Origin: Candidatus Latescibacterota bacterium
GTDB taxonomy: Bacteria; Latescibacterota; UBA2968; UBA8231
Assembly: GCA_022820485.1 (NCBI GenBank)
Contig: JAJEFJ010000039.1
Location: forward strand, 96,492 to 160,491
Direction of reading: 5' to 3'
DNA length: 64,000 nt
Below are positions 1-9,869 of this stretch, piece by piece. The translations under genes were made by a program, and so were the position numbers. Positions within the stretch are counted from its first letter, which is position 1. Every line of letters starts with the position of its first letter. The notes beneath the pieces are model-generated. The model was given only the letters and a program-made list of their open reading frames with translations, did no database searches and was not told the DNA's origin.

Positions 1-2008
1 GCCAGACCTCTAGCTGCCGCTCGTGGCCGACGAACGCCCGGAAGAGCGTGGCGTTGCGCTCTACAACCGTGCTGAAAGCCAGCGATACTTCCTCTCGTCG
101 CACCGTGCGCGGCAGTTCCACGAGCAGCGAATCGTCCGCGACGCGCACCGCGGCCGGCTCGGCTTCGGCACCGCCGATGGTGAGGACGAGCGCGTCGGGA
201 TCGGCGGGCGAGGGGGTTTGCAGAAGGATGCGATCGAATCCAGGGTTGCGCGACTCTAGCTCCGGCGTGATGTGGAACGAAAAAAGTTGGCGCACGCCCG
301 CCTCGGCCGTGCGCGGCAGCACTTCGCCAGTGACTCCCGCGAGGAAGGCGTCGGTAAATTCGATCTCCAAGGCGCGCACAGTCGGCGCGGTAGTCGGGCG
401 GTCTGAGCTAAGGATGAGCTGGACTTGGACGAAACGGCGCGGACTAGGGGAGAGGAACTGCTCGCCGGAGCGCTGGTAAAAGTTGCTCCACTCGCTCCAC
501 TCCTCGCCAATGCCGATGGTGCTCTGGGTCTCGCCCCGCAGCGCCTTTGGCATCTGGTCAAACTGCTCGGCCGTTACTTCGGTGCCATCCTTGCGGAAGT
601 AGCGAAAATTTTCTTGTAGCTCGTTGCCCGAGCGGGTGCGCGCCTGAATGCGCGCGCCCGGGGGCAGGTCGGCTTCCCAGCGCAGAGATTTGATCACCTT
701 TGCCCGGTTGTCGCCCGCAATTCTCCCCAAGTCGATGAAGTCCGAACTCATCTCCACTTGAGCCACGTGGCCCACCGCAAACACGAGCGTCTCGATCAAA
801 AAGCCGCTCTGGTACTGAAAGCTGGTCTGCGAGCCGCCGCCACCGACCCATTCGGCCGCGATAAAGCGCACGGGGCGCGGCTCAAAAAGATAGGTCAATT
901 GGCCCGGAAACTCGGTCGAAGACGCGAGTAAGGCATCTGTGTCACCGACGAAGAGTTGGTCGAGGTCGACCTCGCCCGTCAGGGTGCGGCGACCGTTGGA
1001 AACGCTCAAGCTGTGGGTGCGGATCTGGGGCAGGTTGGAACCGTACGTCAGGGTGCGGAGGAGAAAATCCGAAGTGCGCATTACGATCCGATCCACCCAA
1101 AACAGCGCGCCCAAGTCCCAGTCCCAAGCGATGGGATCTTGGCCGCGCTCCCGCCGTGCTCCCCAATCGGTATTGGCGTTGCCGTCGGCCATCTTGAAGG
1201 GGAAGCCCCGGCCCGAGCGCTCCTGAATCGCGCCGCCGCGCTCTAGGGTCTGCAAGGCGATATTTTCCCCGAGCGTGTACACTTCCACCTCGGCAAGGGC
1301 AGCGTCCGGCGTCTTGGCATCCACCAAAATCCTGATGAATTGCAGCAGGTCATAGGTAGTGTCCGCAGTGCCCGCCTCGCGCGCGCCCCGCACCCGCGTC
1401 ACCTCCCTCACCAGCGGCTTCACATCGTAAATCACCTCAGTCTCGTCAATGGGCTTGGTGGTGCCGCCTATCAGGTGAAAAGAGAATATGTCTTGGCGCG
1501 TCACGCGGCGCCCCTCGGACCCGAAAACGCGAAACTCGCGGAAGGGCCGCGCACCCTCTTGATCGGGAAAAATGAGGCGAATCTCCGATACGAGTACAGC
1601 CCTTCCTAGATTGATCTCGATCCACCAGTCTTCTAAGGGCGCGTCCGGGTCGGGTTGCCAAAAGGTCTGAGCGCGGCCGTCTATAACCCGGCCGGCCGTT
1701 GAGAGATTGGTGCCGGCCTTCCACGCGCCACCGCGCATCTCTTTGCCGCTCACCAATTCGTGAGTGAATTCGTCGGCGTTGACGGCAGCGTTGTGCTCGC
1801 CCTTGAATTCGACGGGAGTCACCGAGCCGGTTGGGGAAAATGCGAGGGTGCCGGCCGGAAAGGTCCACTGCTGCCACTCAGTCCTGCGATCCACCCGGTA
1901 CACTTCCAGGTCGGCGCTCCGAATCTGGGCGTACGCCGCCAGCACGAGGGCGGCCAAACTCAAACCCGCGAATAGGAGGAATGTTTGGTGCGAACGAATG
2001 CGCTGCAT
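1..2008 (-). CDS. Secreted discoidin-like protein, C-terminus cut by window edge
   Basis: The open frame starts at an ATG behind GGAGAGG and runs off the left edge without a stop, so about 669 codons are present and the C-terminus is missing. It begins with a signal peptide (charged MQRIRSHQ, then a Leu/Ala-rich core). An F5/8-type-C-like segment follows, with a DGRAQTFW motif, then WWIEINLGRA and a strand-rich stretch. A second module of the same style has DGNANTDWGA. It resembles the next gene downstream of its start (2022-3956) and the gene at 9870-11903, so the missing end probably carries an FlgD-type Ig domain. The role is unknown; a surface or secreted carbohydrate- or protein-binding role is an inference from the discoidin-like fold. 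Confidence 0.7.
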   Translation of the reverse strand, partial: MQRIRSHQTFLLFAGLSLAALVLAAYAQIRSADLEVYRVDRRTEWQQWTFPAGTLAFSPTGSVTPVEFKGEHNAAVNADEFTHELVSGKEMRGGAWKAGTNLSTAGRVIDGRAQTFWQPDPDAPLEDWWIEINLGRAVLVSEIRLIFPDQEGARPFREFRVFGSEGRRVTRQDIFSFHLIGGTTKPIDETEVIYDVKPLVREVTRVRGAREAGTADTTYDLLQFIRILVDAKTPDAALAEVEVYTLGENIALQTLERGGAIQERSGRGFPFKMADGNANTDWGARRERGQDPIAWDWDLGALFWVDRIVMRTSDFLLRTLTYGSNLPQIRTHSLSVSNGRRTLTGEVDLDQLFVGDTDALLASSTEFPGQLTYLFEPRPVRFIAAEWVGGGGSQTSFQYQSGFLIETLVFAVGHVAQVEMSSDFIDLGRIAGDNRAKVIKSLRWEADLPPGARIQARTRSGNELQENFRYFRKDGTEVTAEQFDQMPKALRGETQSTIGIGEEWSEWSNFYQRSGEQFLSPSPRRFVQVQLILSSDRPTTAPTVRALEIEFTDAFLAGVTGEVLPRTAEAGVRQLFSFHITPELESRNPGFDRILLQTPSPADPDALVLTIGGAEAEPAAVRVADDSLLVELPRTVRREEVSLAFSTVVERNATLFRAFVGHERQLEVW

Positions 2009-2021
2009 AGCCTCTCCTTTT

Positions 2022-3956
2022 TTAGTAGGCAACGCCCACTGCACCGAGGCGCGTGAAGCGCTCGCGCTCGGCGTCGGCAGTCACCTCGGCGAGGTAGATC
2101 CCCACAGGCACCGGATTGCCGCTATCGTCGCGCCCGTCCCATTCCCAAACAAAAGAGCCGCTACCGCGCGCGCCGGCAAACAAGGTGCGCACCCGCTGGC
2201 CGCCAAGCGAAAAAACCCGCACGGTCAACTGCACGGGTTGCTGGAGCTGGACCAAAGTACCGGAAATGCGCACGCGCTCGTTGATCCCGTCGCCATTGGG
2301 CGTTACCACGGCCGGCTGCACGGCAAAAAACGGGAGCAAGTTGCGCGCCGAAGCGGCCGTGGTCAGCACTCGTAGGTCATTGGTCAGGACTGTGGGATTG
2401 GCGTCTCCGGGCAGAACCTGCTGCGGAGACTCGTCGCTTTGGGTGTCGAAGACTCGGGCGCGAAAGAACGTGGATTGAACGAAAACTTCAGCGTCGAAGA
2501 CGACGCGCAACGCACTCGGCGATTGATGGGTCAGCCGTTGGCTGGGAAAGAACAGCTTCAGGCTCCGCTCGCCCTCGACTACGCTGTCGGGCGCGGTGGC
2601 GACGGGCGGATCGCCGATGAACATTTCCTTGAACTGCGGCCTAGAGGGCGTGAGGATCTCCAAGGCGTCAAAGCCCACGTCCGTCTCGCTGATGTCGGCG
2701 AGGATGTCGTAGGCAAAAGTCGAGAGCGCACCGGCTGGCACGCGGGGCTTGTTGCCCAAGGGACGGGGGGTTTCCAACGCGGAGATTTCCCCTATTAGCT
2801 GCTGAGCCAACGGCGGGATGGAGTGCTCAACCGCCAGCGAGTTGACCCGGATGCCGTCGAGAATGGAGTGGCTGGTGAGTGCGATTTCGAGTTGGAAGAA
2901 ACGACGCGGGCTAGGTAGCTCAATTCGCTGACCGGACTCGGCAAAGGGCGGCGACCACTCGCTCCAGTTGACTTGGTCGTCTTCGACCGGGCCGCGCACG
3001 TTCAGGCCCAGCCTGCCGTAGTCTCCTTCTGAAACTTCCTGCACATCGCCGGTGAAAACATTGACGATTTCGTGAAACACCTGCGGGGTATCGTCGCGGC
3101 CCGTGCGCATGCGAATGGAAACGCTCGCATCGGCCGTCGGCTCGACGTCGATGCGGTCCTCTTGCTGGCGCAAAGTCTCGGCAGTCCACAGTAGGCGACT
3201 GAAGTTAGCCACTTCGCCTAAGTCGATGATCTTGGACAGATAGCGCCCTCCCGGCGGAAAGCCCGCTCCGTACACCTCGAACTCGGCGATCTCAAAGGGA
3301 TTGGTCGAGGTCACGTTGAGCTGGATGTAGCGGACGAATTGCAAGGGGAAGGGAATTTGCGCCACGCTTTCCGTGGTGAAATCCACCTGCGTCAGCAGGT
3401 TGTACACCGGCAGGTTTTCCGGCGTGAAGCTCACGCCGTCGCTGACCTGAATTTTATAGCTGCGAATGAAGTCGTCGGCAAAGGGCCGCCCGCGGCTGTC
3501 GGCTCCTTCTGGGCGCGGGAAAAACGAGATGCGGTTGACGGGAAAGCGCGTGCCCAAGTCAAAGAAAAAGGTCCGGCCCGCTTGCAGCACCCCGAATTCC
3601 TTGAAGCGATTTTCGCTGGAGGTCTGCACATCGCCATCGACGAGCGGGGCATTCGTCTGCTTGAAGGGCACGTTGTCCCACACCCGCGCCTCGGCCACCT
3701 CACTGACGAAGTCCAAGGGAAAGCCCTCGGTCCATCGTAGCTGCCGGACGATGTTATCGTTGGGATTAAAACCCACCAACTGAATGGCCCCGGCCGCATC
3801 AAAGCTGATGGCCGTGGAATTTAGCTCGTCGTCCTGCCAAGAGCGACCCGCACCGCCCAATTCCCACTGCCGCACCTCGCCCTCGGCCGCAGTGGCCCAC
3901 CACGCGACAGCAGCGATAAAAAACAGTTTGAATGCGGACACAAGCAATTCCCTCAC
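2022..3956 (-). CDS. Secreted discoidin-like protein with C-terminal FlgD-type Ig domain
   Basis: 644 residues. The N-terminal signal peptide has a hydrophobic FKLFFIAAVAWWATA core. Around residues 90-235 lies a discoidin-like module (DGDVQTSSENRFKEFG, then FFDLGTRFPVNRISFFP). Residues about 240-400 are beta-rich and include RMRTGRDDTPQVF, also found in the paralogue at 9870-11903. The last 90 residues form an FlgD_ig-like domain (TPNGDGINERVRISG, then WEWDGRDDSGNPVPVGIYLA), the usual C-terminal module of secreted proteins in FCB-type bacteria. The first codon is GTG without a good ribosome site. A second in-frame GTG at 3941 lies behind GAGGG and may be the true start, still leaving a signal peptide. 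Function is unknown. It sits 13 bp upstream of the 1-2008 paralogue and was probably co-transcribed with it. Confidence 0.75.
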   Translation of the reverse strand: MRELLVSAFKLFFIAAVAWWATAAEGEVRQWELGGAGRSWQDDELNSTAISFDAAGAIQLVGFNPNDNIVRQLRWTEGFPLDFVSEVAEARVWDNVPFKQTNAPLVDGDVQTSSENRFKEFGVLQAGRTFFFDLGTRFPVNRISFFPRPEGADSRGRPFADDFIRSYKIQVSDGVSFTPENLPVYNLLTQVDFTTESVAQIPFPLQFVRYIQLNVTSTNPFEIAEFEVYGAGFPPGGRYLSKIIDLGEVANFSRLLWTAETLRQQEDRIDVEPTADASVSIRMRTGRDDTPQVFHEIVNVFTGDVQEVSEGDYGRLGLNVRGPVEDDQVNWSEWSPPFAESGQRIELPSPRRFFQLEIALTSHSILDGIRVNSLAVEHSIPPLAQQLIGEISALETPRPLGNKPRVPAGALSTFAYDILADISETDVGFDALEILTPSRPQFKEMFIGDPPVATAPDSVVEGERSLKLFFPSQRLTHQSPSALRVVFDAEVFVQSTFFRARVFDTQSDESPQQVLPGDANPTVLTNDLRVLTTAASARNLLPFFAVQPAVVTPNGDGINERVRISGTLVQLQQPVQLTVRVFSLGGQRVRTLFAGARGSGSFVWEWDGRDDSGNPVPVGIYLAEVTADAERERFTRLGAVGVAY

Positions 3957-3992
3957 TTTACTGCGAAATATAGCCCGTTTTCACCCCAAACC

Positions 3993-5933
3993 TCAACCCC
4001 AGAAAATCACATTGCCGACCATGCCGGTAAAGTGATCGACAAACAGAAAAAGGCCTCCCGGCACGATGTGCCCGGCAATCATGCCCATGAAAAAGGGGCG
4101 CGTCTTGCGGTAGAGCGCCACGCCGCCGTAGCGCAGCACCGATACCTTGATCAGCCACGCCAAGAACATATCGAACCAAAGGTGATCCATAATCCCGGTC
4201 GGCCCAATGGGGTAGCCGAGGGGATGGAGGGGCCACCAGACGTAGTACCAGCGCGCCAGCATCAAAAGCAGCATCACGCCCGCTCCAATCCCGGTGTTGA
4301 TCCAACCCCACAGATGCGGTTCGCTCGGCGTGCGAATCAAGCCAGCAGCATAGTCGTAGAATCCGTGTTTACCTCCGGGTATTTTCAGATTGAGCGCCCC
4401 GTACGAATAGCCCAGCTCCATAACCACCCACATCGACGAGACCAGCCCGACGGCCATGGCCAAGAGCATCGTCCAGAACAGCGGACGTTTCGAACCGCCA
4501 AAGCCCTCGCCCAATTTGAGGCTGTTAGCGGCTGACGTCATGGCGAAACTGCGCCCATTGGTCCAGAAAAAGGTCGTCGCCAGCACGACCAAGCCTTGGG
4601 CACCGATGGCCGACGAGCCAACGGCTGAGACCACGATGGCCGCCGAGCCGACCGGCACCGAACCGTCCGAAAGCCCCCCTTCGGCGATCAGGCGCGTAAA
4701 CCCCACAAAAAGCGCGAAGGCGGTAAAGAGAAACGCTAGCGCAACCCAGACGGGCAGACCCGCCAGCGCAAGCCACGCGACCATCACCGCGCTACTCCCC
4801 ACCAAGATGAACACAGCCGTCCGGTAGGAGAGAATTTCGCCGGAGTCATCCACCGTTGGATCCCCCCACAGGGCCTTGCGGCAGACCACCCACAGGTGCT
4901 TGCGGGCCGCGAACAGGCCAAATAGAAACAGCACCAACATGCCACCCATCGACTGGTGGACGAGGATCGGGTCGATGATCGAGTGCCCACCCCCCAGCAT
5001 CTCCGAACTAGTGACGCCTAAGACGGCAAATGTGGTGCGCAGGGCATTGGCAAAAAGATTGAAAAACCACAGACTGAAGGCGATTTCGGTCTTGAGAAAA
5101 TAGAAAAAGCCCAAAATGTTGAAGCGGAATTTGAATTGCAGTTCGGACAGGTCGTCGAAGATGGGCAAGATGAAGTGGATAGGATCGACATTGGTGGCAA
5201 TGGGCACGGTCTCCGGGAAGTAGTTGTGTAGCCCGTGCAGGGTGCCCCAGACAGCCGGCACGGCAAAGCCGGTCCACATCACCGGGTTTTTGAAGAATGG
5301 GGCAATGCGATCCCCCCCGGCGTCCTGTTCGGTGAGGGCCATCGGCACCTGAACCAGCGGATAGGTCAGCCGCTCGTAGTCGTTCCACTGCTTGCGCAGA
5401 ATCGCCATCACGGCAATCATCGCCAAGAACAAGGCCCAGACAAACGGTGCCCAGCGCAAGAACATCGGCAGCCAGCCAGCCCACGGGATGGACCGGCCCT
5501 GCTCCAAGCCCTCGTAAAAAGGCCACATGACCGCTAGGTCGCGCGGCTCCAACCAGTCGGCTATGTGGGGTTGGATGAGTGTGTGCCAATCGTTTTCCGG
5601 CGTGGCAAAGTAAAAGGGGGTGAGGATCGTGCCAATGAACCGGCCAGCAAAAAACACCGGCAGGGGCGAGGCCATGACCATCATTATGTAGATGAGCAGG
5701 AGTTCGCCGCGGTTCAGCCCGGCTCGCGGGTGGACTAGCTTGAGCAGTGGGTTGATTAAGCCAGCGAGAAAGAAGAGCAAGAACAGGGCACCGACCGTGC
5801 TGGTCCCAAGCGTCATGTACGAGCCGCGAAGATAGAAAACCCCATACGAGTCGCCCGCAGCCACGAAAAACGTGAACAGGCAGCCGAGCAGCAGCGCCTT
5901 GGGCGTGAAGACTCCGGCCGCTGGGGGTTGCAA
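3993..5933 (-). CDS. Polytopic inner-membrane protein, DUF6785/DUF6784-like
   Basis: 646 residues with at least a dozen hydrophobic segments spread over the whole length, beginning right after the N-terminus (ALLLGCLFTFFVAAG) and ending with a hydrophobic hairpin. The segment GELLLIYIMMVMASPLPVFF and the pattern of long loops fit the DUF6785 family of large membrane proteins, with a C-terminal DUF6784-type region, as I recognise it from Poribacteria/Latescibacteria-like genomes. Transport is likely but the substrate is unknown. The only start that keeps the N-terminal segment is a TTG, immediately after the stop of the upstream gene (5937), so translation may be coupled. It lies between secreted proteins of unknown function, suggesting a shared surface or uptake role (inference). 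Confidence 0.7.
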   Translation of the reverse strand: MQPPAAGVFTPKALLLGCLFTFFVAAGDSYGVFYLRGSYMTLGTSTVGALFLLFFLAGLINPLLKLVHPRAGLNRGELLLIYIMMVMASPLPVFFAGRFIGTILTPFYFATPENDWHTLIQPHIADWLEPRDLAVMWPFYEGLEQGRSIPWAGWLPMFLRWAPFVWALFLAMIAVMAILRKQWNDYERLTYPLVQVPMALTEQDAGGDRIAPFFKNPVMWTGFAVPAVWGTLHGLHNYFPETVPIATNVDPIHFILPIFDDLSELQFKFRFNILGFFYFLKTEIAFSLWFFNLFANALRTTFAVLGVTSSEMLGGGHSIIDPILVHQSMGGMLVLFLFGLFAARKHLWVVCRKALWGDPTVDDSGEILSYRTAVFILVGSSAVMVAWLALAGLPVWVALAFLFTAFALFVGFTRLIAEGGLSDGSVPVGSAAIVVSAVGSSAIGAQGLVVLATTFFWTNGRSFAMTSAANSLKLGEGFGGSKRPLFWTMLLAMAVGLVSSMWVVMELGYSYGALNLKIPGGKHGFYDYAAGLIRTPSEPHLWGWINTGIGAGVMLLLMLARWYYVWWPLHPLGYPIGPTGIMDHLWFDMFLAWLIKVSVLRYGGVALYRKTRPFFMGMIAGHIVPGGLFLFVDHFTGMVGNVIFWG

Positions 5934-5936
5934 GGA

Positions 5937-8576
5937 CTATACCCCGCCGGTGGCAGCAAAGATGCGGACGAAGACGATTGATTGCTTCTGGGTTTGCTCC
6001 GCGAAGAATTGGCGCTCTAGCAGGAAGCCCGCGTTCATGGTCAGCTCGTACCCCTGATAGGACGACACATTGGTCAGCAGGGCCGAAAACACGAGGCTGC
6101 GGAAATCATCGATATAGCTCGGCGACGCCTCGGCTGGACGCTCGATTAGGTTCTCGAAAAGGCTGAATTCAACGCCAAAGTCCAAGTGCGTCTTCGGCAG
6201 GAGCGCGTACTGGCCCAAAAAGAAAAAGCTCTCGGTCAGTTCGTTGGCCTCCAAGCCGGTCAGCGCAGTAGGCGTTTCTCGCTGGTACATGCTCTTCCAC
6301 TTGGGATAGAGGGCGAGTCGGTCGCTGGGGCGGATGGCGTAATCGGCCTTGTTGATCAGGCCCAAAAACGAGCGGTCGCGCTTTAGGCTGGCCTGCTCAC
6401 CAAGCTGGTTGAAGCGCTCGTACTTCAGCTTGCCCTCGACATTCAGGTTGCGGATGCGAAAGTAGCGGGCCTGCAAGTACAGGGCGTTGACAAAGGTATC
6501 TTGGTTGTCGAGCGGATCGGCAAAGTCCGTCAGGCCGATGGGGTCGCGCCAGACGATGCGGTCTTCGGGCAAATTGTCGGCCACTAGTTTGGCGTGTTCA
6601 AAAAGGGATATATCTAATCCCGGATAGGATTTTTCCAAGGTCAGCAGCCCGTAGAACGAGCGGCTCTCGCGGTCGCTGCTTAGCTGGTGCTCGGCGAGCC
6701 GACCAACGGTCAGCCGGGAGCTCTCGGTGATTTTTAAGCCCCCGTACGCATTGTACCCGCGATGGTCGCGCTCGTAGGGGTAGTCGGGCAGGCGATCGTC
6801 CTCAAAGCGGTCGATGATCGTGTTGTTGTTCATGTCCATGCCAAAGAGAAACTCCGGCGGATCGACCTGATAGCGCAGGAAAGGCTCGACGTAATCCGGG
6901 CGGCTGTTCTGGTTTTGGTTGAAGTCGGAAATAAAATCGTTGTTTTCGTCTAGTCCGGGAAAAATCTCCGTGTCGCGTCCCTGCGAGCCGCCCTGGCCGC
7001 CAAACCCTTGGCTCTGGCGATAGCGCTGCCAGTCGGTGTAGCGGTCTTGGTCGTCGTTGTCATCGACAAACTCAAAGAGGTTTTGGGTCTCGCTGGCGTA
7101 GTCGATGACCCCGCCCGGATCGGCGATAAAGGCCGTGGTGCTGTAATCGGGATCTATGGTGAACACCTCGCCGTACGCAAAGAAGGGGTAGCGCTGGTAC
7201 GAGGCCGTGACGTACCCGGCTTCGGCCGTTTCCTTGTACGCGGCTAGCTTGCGAAAATTCTGGTTGGGGAAGCGGCGAAAGCGGCGATTGAGGGCCCATT
7301 CGGCCCGCAAATCAAAGTGGGCGAGGTTGATCAGCTCCAGGTCCATGCCGATCACCTCGTGCCCGGTCGGCAAGCCGTAGGCAAAGCGCACAAAGGTCTG
7401 GTTGGAGCCATCGGTGATCTCGTCGCGGGCCTGGGCCACCGGCAAGAAAACCTGCTCGCCTCGGGCATTAGTCTGGAGATTGGAGGCTATCTCTATGCGG
7501 TAGTCGTTGGACACCACCAGCTCGAATTCGAGCTTTTTGGCCTCGCGGAAGGTGCCCACTTTTTCGGTTGGGCTAAAATCGTTGCGAATGTCGTAGATAA
7601 GCTCAATCACGTCCGAGCCGCTCACCTCCAAAATGCCCTCGCGCCGCACGCCGCCGCGCACCAAGGGCACGATTTCCGGGTGCAACTCTCCGTCGATGAT
7701 CACCTGATCGACGAAAAACGAGGCCCCGGTTTCCTCGGATTCAGGCGAATCATCTGCAATGCGGATGATGACCCGTTCGACATTGCCCGTGTTCTGCGGG
7801 CCGGTCAGCAGGCCCTTGAGCGAGTTGTCGCCGAGGCTTAGCTCACTGCTGGTATTGGATACATTGACCCACGTCAGGCCCAGCTTGGCGAAGTCGCCCA
7901 CTTGGGCCACGCCGCGCGCCCCGAGCAGGCGGGTCGTATTTTCGATCGCCGAAGCCCCGCCCGCCTCGTTGAGCGCGGTAAACCCCGGCGCGTTGAGCCG
8001 CGAGCCAAGGAGGGTCAGCGCGTACTTATCGGCGAGAAAATCCCACTGCAACCCGTTGAACGTGGGCTTGGAAAAAGTCAAAGGGGTGAGCGTCGTGCGG
8101 ATGGCGTCGCCCACCGTCAGAGAAGTGTGGAACTGGCCGTGGCTGGCCGACGAGATGACGAGGCTGTCGAACCATCGGCCAAAGCGGGTGCCCTTCAAAA
8201 GGGCGCTGCCTTGGCGCAAGGGGCTGGTTTCAGTCCAATCGTATATAACCCAGCCGCGATTGATGTACTGGCCGAAGAGGTTGTAGTTGCGAGTGCCTTC
8301 GAGCAGGATGTTGACGTAGCGCTCGTAGTTGTCGCGCGCGTAATTGCTGTACTCCCAGCCGCGCCACTGATATTCGTAGTACAGATTCTGCGGCAAGTAC
8401 CACTTGCGCCGGTTGGGCGCCAAGGCACCCGGATGGATGCGCACCCCGCGAATCCCGGGCTCCTCAACTGGCCGAAAGCCCGTCGATAGCTGGGCGAAAG
8501 CCGTGGACTCCGAGAGTACAAACGCGCACCACAACAGCAAGATCGGCCCTCTGCTACAAAGGGTTATCAGCCTCAT
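5937..8576 (-). CDS. Large exported protein of unknown function, probably outer-membrane associated
   Basis: 879 residues from an ATG preceded by AGGAG with an eight-base gap; the frame is open 48 bp further upstream but that region has no ribosome site. A signal peptide (MRLITLCSRG, then a Leu/Trp-rich core ending STAFA) marks it as exported. The body is rich in Tyr, Phe, Asp and Arg with alternating hydrophobic strands. It contains Asp/Asn-rich stretches near residues 520-620 (DDNDDQDRYTDW, DMNNNTIIDRFEDD) that could bind Ca2+. The C-terminal 250 residues look like amphipathic beta strands ending in an aromatic/Val-rich segment, as in outer-membrane barrels. I do not recognise a named family. 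It is divergent from the secreted protein at 8850 and co-directional with the DUF6785-like gene. Confidence 0.65.
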   Translation of the reverse strand: MRLITLCSRGPILLLWCAFVLSESTAFAQLSTGFRPVEEPGIRGVRIHPGALAPNRRKWYLPQNLYYEYQWRGWEYSNYARDNYERYVNILLEGTRNYNLFGQYINRGWVIYDWTETSPLRQGSALLKGTRFGRWFDSLVISSASHGQFHTSLTVGDAIRTTLTPLTFSKPTFNGLQWDFLADKYALTLLGSRLNAPGFTALNEAGGASAIENTTRLLGARGVAQVGDFAKLGLTWVNVSNTSSELSLGDNSLKGLLTGPQNTGNVERVIIRIADDSPESEETGASFFVDQVIIDGELHPEIVPLVRGGVRREGILEVSGSDVIELIYDIRNDFSPTEKVGTFREAKKLEFELVVSNDYRIEIASNLQTNARGEQVFLPVAQARDEITDGSNQTFVRFAYGLPTGHEVIGMDLELINLAHFDLRAEWALNRRFRRFPNQNFRKLAAYKETAEAGYVTASYQRYPFFAYGEVFTIDPDYSTTAFIADPGGVIDYASETQNLFEFVDDNDDQDRYTDWQRYRQSQGFGGQGGSQGRDTEIFPGLDENNDFISDFNQNQNSRPDYVEPFLRYQVDPPEFLFGMDMNNNTIIDRFEDDRLPDYPYERDHRGYNAYGGLKITESSRLTVGRLAEHQLSSDRESRSFYGLLTLEKSYPGLDISLFEHAKLVADNLPEDRIVWRDPIGLTDFADPLDNQDTFVNALYLQARYFRIRNLNVEGKLKYERFNQLGEQASLKRDRSFLGLINKADYAIRPSDRLALYPKWKSMYQRETPTALTGLEANELTESFFFLGQYALLPKTHLDFGVEFSLFENLIERPAEASPSYIDDFRSLVFSALLTNVSSYQGYELTMNAGFLLERQFFAEQTQKQSIVFVRIFAATGGV

Positions 8577-8741
8577 GATCCATCTCCTAATGGGGAAAAG
8601 CCCGCCTAAGTCTGCGAGCACCATCGGCTGACAATATACGCCCCGTTCCCACTGCTCACCAAGTCAGAACCGCGCTGTCGCGCCTGCAAAAAACAGATTT
8701 TTTTGCGGCAAATTTGTTTCGCCTGTCTATATTTTTTTGTT

Positions 8742-8747
8742 TATAAT
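8742..8747 (+). promoter_or_regulatory. Probable -10 element upstream of the CBM9-like gene
   Basis: A perfect TATAAT followed by GTA lies in a T-rich stretch 103 bp upstream of the ATG at 8850, in the divergent intergenic region. No good -35 hexamer is present at the usual distance (TTCGCC/TCGCCT only). The leader downstream also holds an AAAGGAGG at about 8768 followed by in-frame TTG codons, an alternative upstream start. Confidence 0.35.
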
Positions 8748-8849
8748 GTAAAATCACCTCATCCTGAAAGGAGGTTGCACAGCTTGTTGAACGACACTTC
8801 CCATATTCCTTTTCCTTTCTCCATATCTTCCAATCAAGGAGCGTATAGC

Positions 8850-9761
8850 ATGAGAAAGTTCGGCTTTTTTGCCTTGTCTTTTGGGCTGGCGTGCCTATTG
8901 AGCACGGCTGCTTTTGCCCACGTAGGCGTGACCGTGTTTTATCCCCAGGTGCCGGATCCGGCCGCCATCACCATCGACGGCAACGACGACGACTGGGGTT
9001 GGTACGACCCGGCTCTCGCCCTCAATCAGCCCGATTTCTTCGACCGGGCCAGCGATTTCGTCGAGTTGTCGGACTACGATTTCACCATCCTCAATGCTTG
9101 GTCGGCGGAGCCAGACAACAAGTGGTACGGCTTTGCGCGCTTCGTCGATGACACCCTCAAGTACGATTCACCCGTCAAAGAGTGGTGGAAGGACGACTGC
9201 TTGCAGATCACCGTGGACGCCGATCACCTCGGCGGCAATATCCTCGGTTCCGACCTCGAGCAGATCGCCAATGGTCAGCGCTGGCACGTGCGCATCTTCC
9301 CGCCGGCTGGCGAGTCCCTGTTGCCCAACCAGACCTGCTTCTTCTACAGCCAGCTAGAGTTCATCGACTCCACCGAGCTGCTCTGGGGAGTGGAACCAGA
9401 GTTTTTTGAGGCTGCGTGGACCGTCCTGCCAGCGGGTGCCGAGAACCTGACGGTTGGCCCGGTTGAGTACACCTATGAGTGGCGGGGTGCCCTGTGGGAC
9501 ATCTGGGGGCTGAGCGAAGCCGAGAGTACGCGGCACACGTTCGCCGAGGACGACGTGATTCACCTCGGCTATCGCCCGCTCGACGCCGACCGCCCCGGCG
9601 GTGGACGCAAGCACTCCATGTACATCAACGACGGCAGCCAGTCGCAGGATGTCGATGCTTCGCAAATGCCCGACTTCTGGGCGCTGGCGGCGACCGAGAC
9701 TAACGTGGAAAACGACACTTGGGGCCACATCAAAAACAGCATGTCCCAACGCCTCAAGTAG
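8850..9761 (+). CDS. Secreted CBM9-like carbohydrate-binding protein
   Basis: 303 residues starting at an ATG behind AAGGAG. The signal peptide is MRKFGFFALSFGLACLLSTA, with cleavage probably after AFA. The first mature segment (ITIDGNDDDWGWYDP) is the typical opening of family-9-like carbohydrate-binding/DOMON-type modules. Later parts (DDCLQITVDAD, then VIHLGYRPLDADRPGG) fit the same beta-sandwich. No catalytic domain is visible, so it is probably a periplasmic or secreted binding protein. Longer in-frame TTG starts exist upstream, one of them behind AAAGGAGG, but they would place about 20 polar residues before the signal peptide. A terminator hairpin follows directly, so it is probably transcribed alone. 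Confidence 0.7.
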   Translation: MRKFGFFALSFGLACLLSTAAFAHVGVTVFYPQVPDPAAITIDGNDDDWGWYDPALALNQPDFFDRASDFVELSDYDFTILNAWSAEPDNKWYGFARFVDDTLKYDSPVKEWWKDDCLQITVDADHLGGNILGSDLEQIANGQRWHVRIFPPAGESLLPNQTCFFYSQLEFIDSTELLWGVEPEFFEAAWTVLPAGAENLTVGPVEYTYEWRGALWDIWGLSEAESTRHTFAEDDVIHLGYRPLDADRPGGGRKHSMYINDGSQSQDVDASQMPDFWALAATETNVENDTWGHIKNSMSQRLK

Positions 9762-9783
9762 CAATTCAGTAGAATCTGTTATG

Positions 9784-9813
9784 AGGGGAAGGGGCATGTG
9801 CGCCCCTTCCCCT
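9784..9813 (+). terminator. Intrinsic terminator-like hairpin
   Basis: A 12-bp GC-rich perfect stem (AGGGGAAGGGGC paired with GCCCCTTCCCCT) with a six-base loop sits 22 bp after the CBM9-like gene and is followed by TTAATCATTT. The T-run is weak. The first possible start of the next gene (GTG 9798) lies in the loop, which argues for the later start at 9870. Confidence 0.6.
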
Positions 9814-9869
9814 TAATCATTTGCGTCGCCCGTTCGGGGCGATGGAGAGCATCTGGCGGAGGCTGGCCG

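Noticed and set aside
9798..9869. Upstream GTG start for the 9870-11903 protein
   Set aside because: The GTG lies in the loop of a terminator hairpin and adds 24 basic residues before the signal peptide; the GTG at 9870 has GGAGG at proper distance.
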